The translations under genes and the position numbers were made by a program. A DNA stretch of 64,000 nt from assembly GCA_016861025.1 (NCBI GenBank), contig BOKO01000013.1:62001-126000 (forward strand). Direction: 5' to 3'. The first letter of the stretch is position 1, and each line of letters begins with the position of its first letter. Origin of the DNA: Chloroflexota bacterium (GTDB lineage Bacteria; Chloroflexota; Anaerolineae; Caldilineales; Caldilineaceae). Below, piece by piece: positions 38,432 to 45,717 of this stretch. Under the pieces are notes generated by a model, which ran no database searches, was not told the origin of the DNA, and saw nothing but the letters and a program-made list of their open reading frames with translations.

Positions 38432-38908
38432 CTAGAGGCTCTCCCACGTTTCATCCATCACCGTGCGCGGTGTCAGTATGCGTTTGTGCGTGGCGCCGCA
38501 CCAGAGACAGGTACGAAGGTCGCCATCGATCTTGTACCGGGTGTCGCCCCCGACAAAAAATTCACGGTGCGCGGGATCGATGGCGCAACGCCCCACTTCG
38601 ATGTAGCGCTTCCAGAACCCGTCGACTTCGGACAGTCCTTTCAGTCCGCACCAGGCGGCGCTCTCCGCCTTGGCGCCGTTGCAGAGCACGTACATCAGGC
38701 GCTGCCCGATCAGGTCTCCAAGATCGAGCATGCCTACCCATAAAGTGCCTTCGCGGTCCTTGTAGACGCGACTCGTCCAGGCCCTGTGCTTGCGGGAGGG
38801 CGACGTGAGCCATTTGTACAGGTTCGGGCTATACATCGCGCCCTTGTTCGGATGAATGAGGGCGATGTCCAGACCATTGTGTTCGGAAATCGTTTCCATT
38901 GTTGTCAT
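38432..38908 (-). CDS. Unknown plasmid-type protein with C-terminal zinc-knuckle-like Cys pair
   Basis: A 158-residue protein from ATG 38908. It reads ALIHPNKGAMYSPNLYKWLT, KHRAWTSRVYKDREGTLWVG and MLDLGDLIGQRLMYVLCNG. Near the C-terminus DLRTCLWCGATHKRI supplies a C-x2-C pair. The TWESL end is followed by the 139-base repeat. It overlaps the small Cys-rich gene upstream by 4 bases. Confidence 0.65.
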   Translation of the reverse strand: MTTMETISEHNGLDIALIHPNKGAMYSPNLYKWLTSPSRKHRAWTSRVYKDREGTLWVGMLDLGDLIGQRLMYVLCNGAKAESAAWCGLKGLSEVDGFWKRYIEVGRCAIDPAHREFFVGGDTRYKIDGDLRTCLWCGATHKRILTPRTVMDETWESL

Positions 38909-39132
38909 GCTCCTGGCCTGGACGTAGCGTATGCGCTTCCTTTCTGCCCGGGTGCATTGCTCCCGGTGCAGGCTAAGCGATGGTCGGTTGCGTGCGGACA
39001 ACGCTTGTTGCCGCATTTCGGGCAGAGGATCATTCTGGTCGTTTCGGCGGGGAAGAAGACGCCGAAGAGGATTGAGCCATCGTTCCTGTCCCTGAGGCAT
39101 TGACGGCACGGGCATTGCTGTGTGTCGTTCAT
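38905..39132 (-). CDS. Small Cys-rich (zinc-binding) protein
   Basis: A 75-residue protein from ATG 39132. Two Cys pairs are seen early (TQQCPCRQCLRD) and another set at ILCPKCGNKRCPHATDH, consistent with one or two zinc sites. Upstream, TATACAC-GTCACG-GCGTATA (39141-39160) is an imperfect dyad near the probable promoter. Confidence 0.6.
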   Translation of the reverse strand: MNDTQQCPCRQCLRDRNDGSILFGVFFPAETTRMILCPKCGNKRCPHATDHRLACTGSNAPGQKGSAYATSRPGA

Positions 39133-39178
39133 GACATGAATATACACGTCACGGCGTATATGCGTCAAGGAAAGAAAG

Positions 39179-39577
39179 CTACGATGGCGCCGACGCGTGC
39201 TGCTCGTATTGCGAGAAATCGATTTCCTGAACCTCGATTTCGGCCTTGGTGGGTTCGACCTCGGTTTTGGCGTCCTGATCGGACCTTTGCTTGAAGCTTA
39301 TGAAGAGCTGGACTTGTCGATCGAGCATTCGGCGGGCTTTCTGCTCTATGTGCATCTGTGCCAGGGCGAGAGCTACCGCGCTCTCCTTCGGTTTGGAGGT
39401 AATTACGGCGAGGGCAACCAGGCAGGCAGGGCGGTCGATCACCTCGCAGAGGCAATGATGACCCAGCTTCGCGAAGTATTCCGTCACCAGCTCAGATAGC
39501 CTGGCGCTGTACGGAAGGGCGGCTTCGGTCTCAGCTTCGGCCTTAGCAATTCGCCCCAGCAGGAACAGGCGTTTCAT
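39179..39577 (-). CDS. Unknown helical protein
   Basis: A 132-residue protein from ATG 39577. The helical N-terminal part (LFLLGRIAKAEAETEAALPY, LSELVTEYFAKLGHHCLCEV) is followed by an acidic tail. It overlaps the 3' end of the winged-helix-like gene by 35 bases, so expression is probably coupled. Confidence 0.55.
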   Translation of the reverse strand: MKRLFLLGRIAKAEAETEAALPYSARLSELVTEYFAKLGHHCLCEVIDRPACLVALAVITSKPKESAVALALAQMHIEQKARRMLDRQVQLFISFKQRSDQDAKTEVEPTKAEIEVQEIDFSQYEQHASAPS

Positions 39578-39818
39578 GGGAGTGCGTCTCGGTTTGTTGG
39601 AGGAGGGCGGCGGGCCAGTAGCGATAGCCGCTTCCATTGGAGCCGGTCCTGGCGATGGCTTTCTCGGTTGCCAGGCTGTCCAGGGCGGAGCAAAAATCGC
39701 GGCTGCAGGGGTGCTCTCCTATGGCGTATGCGATCTGCTTTCGCGTAAGACCGCCGGTTTCCTCGACCTTTTCCTTAATCCGGGCTTTCAACTCTTCGAT
39801 GTGCTTTCTTTTGAACAT
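39543..39818 (-). CDS. Small winged-helix-like protein
   Basis: A 91-residue protein: HIEELKARIKEKVEETGGLT, RKQIAYAIGEHPCSRDFCSA, LDSLATEKAIARTGSNGSGY. This looks like a winged helix that discriminates DNA. Its start is isolated from the next gene upstream by 31 bases. Confidence 0.55.
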   Translation of the reverse strand: MFKRKHIEELKARIKEKVEETGGLTRKQIAYAIGEHPCSRDFCSALDSLATEKAIARTGSNGSGYRYWPAALLQQTETHSHETPVPAGANC

Positions 39819-39849
39819 GGCGTCGTTCGTTGTCGGTAAAGTATGAGGG

Positions 39850-40191
39850 TCAGCATCGCGGCCGCGGCAGGTTCCGCGGGCGGGGAGGGGAGGGGCGGAA
39901 CACCTGGCCGGGGCCTTTGGCCGCGATGATCCCGCCGGCGCAGCTCAGCGCGTACTCGACGCGGGAGCCGTCCGGCATGGGAACGATCGCCTTGATCGGC
40001 ATGACTTCCGGCGCATCCGGATCGGACATCAGCCTGTCGAGATGATGGTCCGTGAGAATTCCGCTCCCGGTCCGGAATACGGCGCTCGTCTCGAGTTCCA
40101 TTTCGATGTTCTGGCGCAGATAGCGCAGGGCGCAGCGAAACGCGGGCTCGCCGCTTGAGAATTTCTCCAGATTGTCGTCGGGTCGGATCAT
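39850..40191 (-). CDS. Unknown protein
   Basis: A 113-residue protein (MIRPDDNLEKFSSGEPAFRC, LRYLRQNIEMELETSAVF), with a basic Pro/Arg-rich tail. No motif is recognised. It starts 51 bases after the small exported protein gene stops. Confidence 0.5.
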   Translation of the reverse strand: MIRPDDNLEKFSSGEPAFRCALRYLRQNIEMELETSAVFRTGSGILTDHHLDRLMSDPDAPEVMPIKAIVPMPDGSRVEYALSCAGGIIAAKGPGQVFRPSPPRPRNLPRPRC

Positions 40192-40242
40192 GAGGGCCTC
40201 GATTTTCTGGCGGTGCGCCTAATTTAGATTATGACAAATGAT

Positions 40243-40485
40243 TTATTGGGGCGCCTTCAGGCGCTTTTCCGCGCGCCGCCGGCGCCGGGCTTCGGCCTTG
40301 GCGAGCGCGATGGCATCCTTTTCGGCGCGACGCCCACGGTTGTCCGGCACGCCGGCGGGAACGCCGGGAAATCCATCGTGATCGCGACGGCGGCGAATCC
40401 CGAATATCGGGACGACGGGCGTCGTTGCCAGGAGCGCCGCCGCGACGAGCATGAGGGAACCGGATTTTTTCATGCGCGGCATCAT
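40243..40485 (-). CDS. Small exported basic protein
   Basis: An 80-residue protein with a signal-like start (KKSGSLMLVAAALLATTPVV) and then a very basic region rich in Arg (EARRRRRAEKRLKAPQ). It overlaps the upstream gene by 4 bases. No family is recognised. Confidence 0.5.
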   Translation of the reverse strand: MMPRMKKSGSLMLVAAALLATTPVVPIFGIRRRRDHDGFPGVPAGVPDNRGRRAEKDAIALAKAEARRRRRAEKRLKAPQ

Positions 40486-41120
40486 CGCGGCGCGCCGGCG
40501 CGCGATAACCCGGCGCGTGCGCCATCTGAAAAATCATCTTCCTCGGTACCAAGCACCCGACACCCCGGGTAAGCGTTCTCCGCCTGTTCGATGGCATGGT
40601 CCATGTCCTCGGCCTGGCATTCGAAGGCGATGGGGGTTTGATCGAGAGACTCGTCGTCCGGTCGCTCGATCAGCATCATCCTGAAAGGTTTGAGACGGTC
40701 GGAGCGGTCCAGAAGCTCCTCGATCAACGGATCGGCGATTTCCTGCCCGCCCACGATATAGTCGGCGATGGTGCGCGCCTTTGCCGAGAGTTCCTCTCCT
40801 TTTCGCCACAGGTCTTTCAGCGCCCAATGCAATCCGACCCTGAGCCACGGTTCGGCGTCGGCGTGGGCAATTCGGCGAAGATCGCGAAATCTCCGGCAGA
40901 GCTCAACCTGATTCAGGTCTTTCCCTCCCTCGAGGCTATCGCGGACTTCATGGGCGAAGCTCGTCGGCATCCCAACAAGGGAACCGGCGTAGCGGCCGTG
41001 ACGGGCGAAATAATTTCTCTGGGCCTGCGCGTATTCCGCCTCGCTCATGGCCACCAGCGCTGCCGGATCGGCAGAGGGAGGGTTGGACAGTTCCTTTGTC
41101 GAGACTTGGACCGTCTTCAT
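40482..41120 (-). CDS. Unknown protein with a C-terminal CQAED-type module
   Basis: A 212-residue protein from ATG 41120. Near the C-terminus it carries IAFECQAEDMDHAIEQAENA then YPGCRVLG. The same module occurs in the protein at 55394 (IVFDCQAEDADHAAEQAEDA, YPGCEVL). The rest is helical with no known motif. It overlaps both neighbours by 4 bases, in a tightly packed operon from 42812 to 40243. Confidence 0.6.
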   Translation of the reverse strand: MKTVQVSTKELSNPPSADPAALVAMSEAEYAQAQRNYFARHGRYAGSLVGMPTSFAHEVRDSLEGGKDLNQVELCRRFRDLRRIAHADAEPWLRVGLHWALKDLWRKGEELSAKARTIADYIVGGQEIADPLIEELLDRSDRLKPFRMMLIERPDDESLDQTPIAFECQAEDMDHAIEQAENAYPGCRVLGTEEDDFSDGARAGLSRAGAPR

Positions 41121-41872
41121 CGCGCGCGCATTCCAGAGGTTTTCGTGCACTTCGATTCGCATCCCTTGATGATTTCCTGCATCAACAGGTAGCACTTCGG
41201 CGCCCTTCCCGCCGGCGCCTCTTCGCGATAAAGGGCTTCGAGCTCCTCCCATCTGTCGACCAGGGCCGCCCAGGTCGGCGACACCGTGCGCATTTCCGAC
41301 AGGCGCACGCGCGCCTCCGGAACCTTCTCCATCAGCCGGATGCAGCGGCCGAGGTCCGACGGGTCGTGCGGGAAATTTCCCCTCTCCGCCCATTTGTTGT
41401 AGTCGCGCCTGTCGCCGAAATCGAAGAGCTTTTTGCAGATTGCCTCGGAGGAGATGCCCGTGTCTCCGGAGGCAAACCATTCTTCGAGCCTGCGCTCCAG
41501 CGACCCGGTCGGTAGATCTTCTGACTGCGAGCCCCTGACCTTCAAAGGAAAGGTGTCGGACATGATCAGCTTTCCGAAAGGATCGAGCCCGACGTAGTGG
41601 ATCTTCCCGTCGGCCATGCCGAGCTTGCGCTGATCGCCGCGCCGCATCATGAAAACCTGAAACTTCTTGATGAGCGAATCGGCCCGTTCCTCGTCCAGGA
41701 TGGGGCACTTGTGATCGGCCACGGTCTGCAACCCCGGGAAGTGAATCAGGGCGAGGCCGTTCAGGGCGTCCATTGAGGTGCCCCTGGGAAGGGTCTTCAG
41801 AACTTTCGACATCAGGCGCATGTCGATGCCTTCGCGAAGGCTTCCGGCGTCGAGCGAGTAAGCGTTGAACAT
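41117..41872 (-). CDS. Unknown plasmid-type protein
   Basis: A 251-residue protein (MFNAYSLDAGSLREGIDMRL, FFDFGDRRDYNKWAERG-type segment written here as FDFGDRRDYNKWAERG, PTWAALVDRWEELEALYREE). Mixed alpha/beta with several Cys near the end. It overlaps the next gene by 4 bases and sits 17 bases from the gene upstream. Confidence 0.55.
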   Translation of the reverse strand: MFNAYSLDAGSLREGIDMRLMSKVLKTLPRGTSMDALNGLALIHFPGLQTVADHKCPILDEERADSLIKKFQVFMMRRGDQRKLGMADGKIHYVGLDPFGKLIMSDTFPLKVRGSQSEDLPTGSLERRLEEWFASGDTGISSEAICKKLFDFGDRRDYNKWAERGNFPHDPSDLGRCIRLMEKVPEARVRLSEMRTVSPTWAALVDRWEELEALYREEAPAGRAPKCYLLMQEIIKGCESKCTKTSGMRAR

Positions 41873-41889
41873 GGCGTACGGCCTCCAGG

Positions 41890-42276
41890 TTACGACCGCG
41901 GCCGCGCCGCAGCCGGCGAAGAATCGGCCAGACGGTCCGCGTAGCCCAGCCGCTCGGCGAGGTCGCGGAAGCGTTCCGGTATGCGCCCGGTTTTTCCGGG
42001 GTCGTCCTTGAAATTGTCGTCGTCGAAGACTTCCATATCGACTTCACTGTCGCACACGTGCTCCGCCACGCCGCCATTGATGACCACAAGCGCCCGGCTC
42101 CGCGGAACCGCTTCGCGCAGTTCGGCGGCGGCGTCGGCGGCCGCCGCCATCTTGTGCAGTTCCTCGGCCGCCTTCTTGCGGCCCTCCGGAGTTCCATCGG
42201 ACAGGACGGCGAGAAGCATCGGGAGAGCGCCGCGCCAGGTGAGTTTGAGATCGATCGTATCCGTGCCTTGGGACAT
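41890..42276 (-). CDS. Unknown helical protein
   Basis: A 128-residue protein from ATG 42276, preceded by a GGAGGTAAGG site. The N-terminal part has a repeated helical pattern (ALPMLLAVLSDGTPEGRKKA, AEELHKMAAAADAAAEL) that resembles small phage/plasmid proteins. The C-terminal region FDDDNFKDDPGKTGRIPERF is acidic. Confidence 0.55.
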   Translation of the reverse strand: MSQGTDTIDLKLTWRGALPMLLAVLSDGTPEGRKKAAEELHKMAAAADAAAELREAVPRSRALVVINGGVAEHVCDSEVDMEVFDDDNFKDDPGKTGRIPERFRDLAERLGYADRLADSSPAAARPRS

Positions 42277-42281
42277 TTTCC

Positions 42282-42812
42282 TTACCTCCGGAATTGGCGC
42301 GGCGCGGCCGCGCGGTTCTTCGCGCCATGCTGGTGTTGGGGCCGGGATTGCGGCATGGCCGCGCACAGCACCCGGACATGGGTTGCCCCGAAATCGAAAA
42401 CCGCGACACCCAAGCGGTGGAAACCATCCTCGATATGAAGGCGGCCGCCTCTGATCGTGGCCAGAATGGGAGATTGCATCAGCGCCGAATCGGCGCCGCC
42501 GGATTCGGACATCCATTGCCGTATGGCGGCGCAACGCGCCCGCTCTTCATCGAGCCAGGAAGCACCGTAGAAGGGACGCCACAGCCGCATGAGGTGACCG
42601 TCCAGGCTGTCGGACAGGGGGCCGAATTCGGCGGCCGGCACAAGGCATTCGCGCCAGTCCAGAGCGGCCGCCGAGACCCCTTCCTCCTCTTCGAAATCAT
42701 CGTCGAGAATGAACTCGGCGTCCCCGCTCCGGCGCTGGATGTCCGCAACGGGCGCCCCCGTGGAGAACCAGCCCGGGGCGAATGCCTTGGGTTGGAACGA
42801 AGCTTCGCTCAT
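42282..42812 (-). CDS. ParB-like fold protein (weak)
   Basis: A 176-residue protein. The segment SPILATIRGGRLHIEDGFHR then LGVAVFDFGATHVRVLCAA resembles the ParB/sulfiredoxin motif (DGxHR followed by a helix and a strand). The N-terminal half is acidic. It overlaps the methyltransferase gene by 4 bases. A DNA-linked or nucleotide-using function is possible, but the partition role is covered by the parA locus. Confidence 0.55.
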   Translation of the reverse strand: MSEASFQPKAFAPGWFSTGAPVADIQRRSGDAEFILDDDFEEEEGVSAAALDWRECLVPAAEFGPLSDSLDGHLMRLWRPFYGASWLDEERARCAAIRQWMSESGGADSALMQSPILATIRGGRLHIEDGFHRLGVAVFDFGATHVRVLCAAMPQSRPQHQHGAKNRAAAPRQFRR

Positions 42813-44245
42813 CCCGACACTTTCTGCTTGCGCAATGCGGCCTGTTCGCCGGCCTGGGAGCCTATCGCCCGTACCTTGTCCCTGAACTGGGCGATGAGCG
42901 ATGATCCGATCCTGTTGCCAACGGCCTGAAACGGGTCGTAGATGATTCCCTGGCCCAGCAGTTCATGCGCGGTGGTCTCGGAGAGGCCTTCGACCAGATG
43001 ATCGGGCACCCCCTTGATTCTTGCGTGCTCCGCCGCCGAGAATTTCCTGAGAAGTTCCGGGTTGGACGGATGCCTGAGATAGGGATCGGTCGAGCCCCCC
43101 TTGTGGTATCCCTTGCGGATTGTCGGTACCGAAGTCGACTCCGGGGTGACTGTCTGCATGCGGAACCCCTTGCCGTCCGCCGCGTCTCGCGTCTCCTTGT
43201 CCTTGAGATACTTGAACGCGGACCAACGGGGATCATCCTCCGGGACGTTGTCGAGGAAGTCTCCGAGGCGCTTCACGACCGTGACCGTGGGTTGCAGCTG
43301 GTCGAAGGAGAATTCAAGGCCCTCGGTAGTGGCCACCATGCACCAGCGTTCGCGGTTTTCCAGGCAGCCGAAATCCTTTCCGCTCAGGATGGCTTCATGC
43401 ACCGTGTAGCCCATGTCGCGCAGCTGGTGGCGCAGGATATGCGCCGAAGCCGACGTGGCGTATTGGGGGACGTTTTCGAGGAGGACCACCGCCGCCTGGG
43501 TCTTGTTGAGGATGATGAGAGCCGAGACGACAAGGTGCCCCACTTCCGGGTGCGCTTCGGGCATGTCTAGACCGCGCTTGGCGCGGCCGGCCACGGAGGC
43601 GCCCGAGCATGGGAGTCCCATTTCAAGGAGATCGACACGTGGAATGTGGGCCGAGGCCTTGTCGTCGAGGGCGAACTCCTGCATCGGGGCGGATACCGGG
43701 ATGGTGTTCTCGTCCCATGCGTCGTTCATTTCGGCCGCCTGCTCGATGAGATCCTCCCGGATCTCGTTGGCGAAAGCGAGGCGGGTTTTCACGCCGGCCT
43801 GCTTGAGGCCTTCGTGCACGGCGTGCGAGAGCACGCCGCCGCCATGGGAGAGGCTCCCGAGGAGCAGCGGGTCGCCGCTCTCGATCTTCCTGCGGATGCG
43901 TTGGAATCGCTCCTGCTTGCGAAGCTCCGAGGCAAGGGGGAGGAGATAAATGGCGTCGTTTGCAACCACCACGCGCACGGCGGCCATACCGTCGAAGGCA
44001 GCCAGCAATTCCTTCGAATTGATGTCTATGACCGGATGATCCCGGTCGCCCTTCTTCTTGGCGGATACCACCCTGGAGCCGTCCTTGTTGGCCTGCAGGA
44101 CTACCGTGTGGCCGTCGATCACCACATCGTATTTCTGGCCCGGCAGGAATCCGGCGCGCGCGGCCTGGCTCCCCTCGAGCCAGAAGCGCGGCGCGCCGCG
44201 GTGGTTGCCAATGCGCTTCACATAGTAGCCGCGGAGTCTCGACAC
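42809..44245 (-). CDS. C5-cytosine DNA methyltransferase with SymE/AbrB-like N-terminal domain
   Basis: A 478-residue protein. Residues 1-60 (HRGAPRFWLEGSQAARAGFL, PGQKYDVVIDGHTVVLQ) match the SymE/AbrB-type beta-barrel pattern. The methyltransferase part has LLGSLSHGGGVLSHAVHEGL in the motif I place, the catalytic motif IV MGLPCSGASVAGRAKRGL, motif VI VVLLENVPQYAT, LSGKDFGCLENRERWCMVAT (VIII), and FQAVGNRIGSSLI (X). It is a complete C5 methyltransferase without a nearby endonuclease. The STAS-like gene starts right upstream. Confidence 0.9.
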   Translation of the reverse strand: MSRLRGYYVKRIGNHRGAPRFWLEGSQAARAGFLPGQKYDVVIDGHTVVLQANKDGSRVVSAKKKGDRDHPVIDINSKELLAAFDGMAAVRVVVANDAIYLLPLASELRKQERFQRIRRKIESGDPLLLGSLSHGGGVLSHAVHEGLKQAGVKTRLAFANEIREDLIEQAAEMNDAWDENTIPVSAPMQEFALDDKASAHIPRVDLLEMGLPCSGASVAGRAKRGLDMPEAHPEVGHLVVSALIILNKTQAAVVLLENVPQYATSASAHILRHQLRDMGYTVHEAILSGKDFGCLENRERWCMVATTEGLEFSFDQLQPTVTVVKRLGDFLDNVPEDDPRWSAFKYLKDKETRDAADGKGFRMQTVTPESTSVPTIRKGYHKGGSTDPYLRHPSNPELLRKFSAAEHARIKGVPDHLVEGLSETTAHELLGQGIIYDPFQAVGNRIGSSLIAQFRDKVRAIGSQAGEQAALRKQKVSG

Positions 44246-44247
44246 GA

Positions 44248-44586
44248 TTACCTCTCAGGGGCGGTCAGTTTGGAGCCTGGGCATCGATCGATGTATCCCC
44301 AAATTTCACGTACGAGGCTTGCGTCATCCTTCGAGATGATCCGCATGCGACTTCTCAGCGAATCGGCCGGGTACCCCTCCCTTACGAGCCCTCCGAAGGA
44401 TTCCTCGAGAAACGAGGAGGCGTAGCCTTGAGTGCCGTCGAGCACCACCACGACGGTTTTGCCGGTTCCCAACGCGGGCAACAGGAAGTCCGTTCTGAAG
44501 CGTTCCGCGGAATCGGGGCCGTCGCTCCGCCGCCGCCCCGCCGGCGAGATGGAGAAATCCCTGGCGACGCCGATGACTTCGGTCAT
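44248..44586 (-). CDS. STAS-like domain protein (DUF4325 type)
   Basis: A 112-residue protein: SAERFRTDFLLPALGTGKTV, VVVLDGTQGYASSFLEESFG, GLVREGYPADSLRSRMRIIS. The pattern of a beta strand, LDGTxGYxSSFLEExFG and a following helix marks the STAS-like DUF4325 family, often near GHKL ATPases or in mobile elements. Its start overlaps the neighbour by 4 bases. Function unknown. Confidence 0.75.
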   Translation of the reverse strand: MTEVIGVARDFSISPAGRRRSDGPDSAERFRTDFLLPALGTGKTVVVVLDGTQGYASSFLEESFGGLVREGYPADSLRSRMRIISKDDASLVREIWGYIDRCPGSKLTAPER

Positions 44587-45164
44587 GCCCGGCTCCGCGG
44601 CGAGCGCCGGTCAAGCGAGGACGCATCGTCGCGCTCGGGCGCGGTCCTGACCGGCTCTCCGTCGCGCAGGCACCGGCCGGCGGGAACCTCATGGAGGCGG
44701 ATATCCTCCAGATACTCGGCGAACCAGTCAGGTTCGATCTGGGTGTCGACGGCATGGCCGGCAAGGCCGTCCGTCATGGCTTTGAGTGCGGATTCCCGGC
44801 TTGGGCCGGCGGCGAGAAAGGTAAAGTTGCGCGTATCGAGTGTGGCGACGAAAACCGAAAGGTCCGCGGGCTCTCCCGGCATGAACTGCGCACGAAGGAG
44901 GCGGCGCCAATTGATCGGATAGTCCTTGCCCATGCCCTGGCCGCAGTCCTCTTCGATCAAGGCGGCAACCCTGTCGCCGATACCGCCGAAGGCGTACGCG
45001 ATGCCGGCAAGGTTGGACGGGGGGAGCTTCAAAAGGGGGCGCCCGTCATCGCCATAGGCGGCGACCCAGAAGATGTCGGTCTCGAATTCCCCGGGCGCGC
45101 CCTCCTTCGGAGCGCGGCCGTACTGGATCTCCTTTACCTGGGACAGGTCATCCAGCGGTTCCAT
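44583..45164 (-). CDS. Unknown plasmid-type protein
   Basis: A 193-residue protein. The second half (FVATLDTRNFTFLAAGPSRE, SALKAMTDGLAGHAVDTQIE, FAEYLEDIRLHEVPAGRC) resembles a plasmid-borne domain of unknown function. It is the first gene of the operon through the C5 methyltransferase. A weak copy of the shared dyad (45172-45194) overlaps its upstream region. Confidence 0.6.
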   Translation of the reverse strand: MEPLDDLSQVKEIQYGRAPKEGAPGEFETDIFWVAAYGDDGRPLLKLPPSNLAGIAYAFGGIGDRVAALIEEDCGQGMGKDYPINWRRLLRAQFMPGEPADLSVFVATLDTRNFTFLAAGPSRESALKAMTDGLAGHAVDTQIEPDWFAEYLEDIRLHEVPAGRCLRDGEPVRTAPERDDASSLDRRSPRSRA

Positions 45165-45171
45165 AAAAATT

Positions 45172-45194
45172 CCGTGCCGTTATTACGATACGCA
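45172..45194. promoter_or_regulatory. Weak copy of the shared dyad (CCGTGC-N10-ATACGCA)
   Basis: It keeps the 10-base spacer and CCGT...ATAC but differs at other positions from the consensus CCGTAT-N10-ATACAGA. It is 8 bases upstream of the 44583-45164 start. Confidence 0.35.
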
Positions 45195-45240
45195 TTTTTA
45201 ACACGATTCTTCGACGATTTCAACAGGGCCGCCAACTAAA

Positions 45241-45258
45241 AACCCGCCGAAGCGGGTT
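45241..45258 (-). terminator. Rho-independent terminator of the lipoprotein gene
   Basis: AACCCGC-CGAA-GCGGGTT hairpin; on the - strand it is followed by TTTTTAG. It lies 27 bases past the stop of the 45285-45623 gene and matches a standard intrinsic terminator. Confidence 0.8.
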
Positions 45259-45284
45259 CCTAGTTCTGGGCGAACGCGACGCGG

Positions 45285-45623
45285 TCAGATTACGCCGCGG
45301 CAGCCCTTTTTCTTGGCGAGGTCCATCATGTTCTGACGGCGGTCCCGCGCGGCGTTGATGGCCTCCTCGGTGTTGGCGTAGGTGCCCAGCAGCGCAGGCC
45401 AGAAAAAGATCGCCGCGGCGACGTTCGTTCCGGTGACGGTGCGTTCCTTGCGGGCCTCCTTCTCGAATCGCTCCGCTTCGGCGATTTCGTCCTTGATTGC
45501 GCTGCAGCTGAGCGATTCGTCGCCGACCTTGCGCGTGTCGACCACCGTCGGCGTGGCGCAGCCGGCCGCGAGTACCGAGAGGGCGAGACCGAGGACGGCG
45601 ACCATGTTCTTCCTGAAATCCAT
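45285..45623 (-). CDS. Lipoprotein with glycine/alanine-rich membrane-associated segment
   Basis: A 112-residue protein from ATG 45623. The signal NMVAVLGLALSVLAAGCATP has a lipobox (LAAGC). The mature domain holds an acidic helix (SAIKDEIAEAERFEKEARKE), a hydrophobic segment (VAAAIFFWPALLGTYAN) and an ending of KKGCRGVI. It resembles small plasmid lipoproteins. It has its own terminator and a weak shared-dyad copy upstream (45659-45681), so it is a separate transcription unit. Confidence 0.75.
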   Translation of the reverse strand: MDFRKNMVAVLGLALSVLAAGCATPTVVDTRKVGDESLSCSAIKDEIAEAERFEKEARKERTVTGTNVAAAIFFWPALLGTYANTEEAINAARDRRQNMMDLAKKKGCRGVI

Positions 45624-45658
45624 CTGTATCCCTTTCAATTGGATAAGAAAACAAAAAT

Positions 45659-45681
45659 CCGCATCACTATCAGGATACAAA
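45659..45681. promoter_or_regulatory. Weak copy of the shared dyad (CCGCAT-N10-ATACAAA)
   Basis: Same spacing as the three good copies, with two differences from CCGTAT-N10-ATACAGA. It is 36 bases upstream of the lipoprotein start. Confidence 0.4.
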
Positions 45682-45717
45682 ATATCAGAACCGCCATGTG
45701 TCGCGCAAGTTAAAGTT

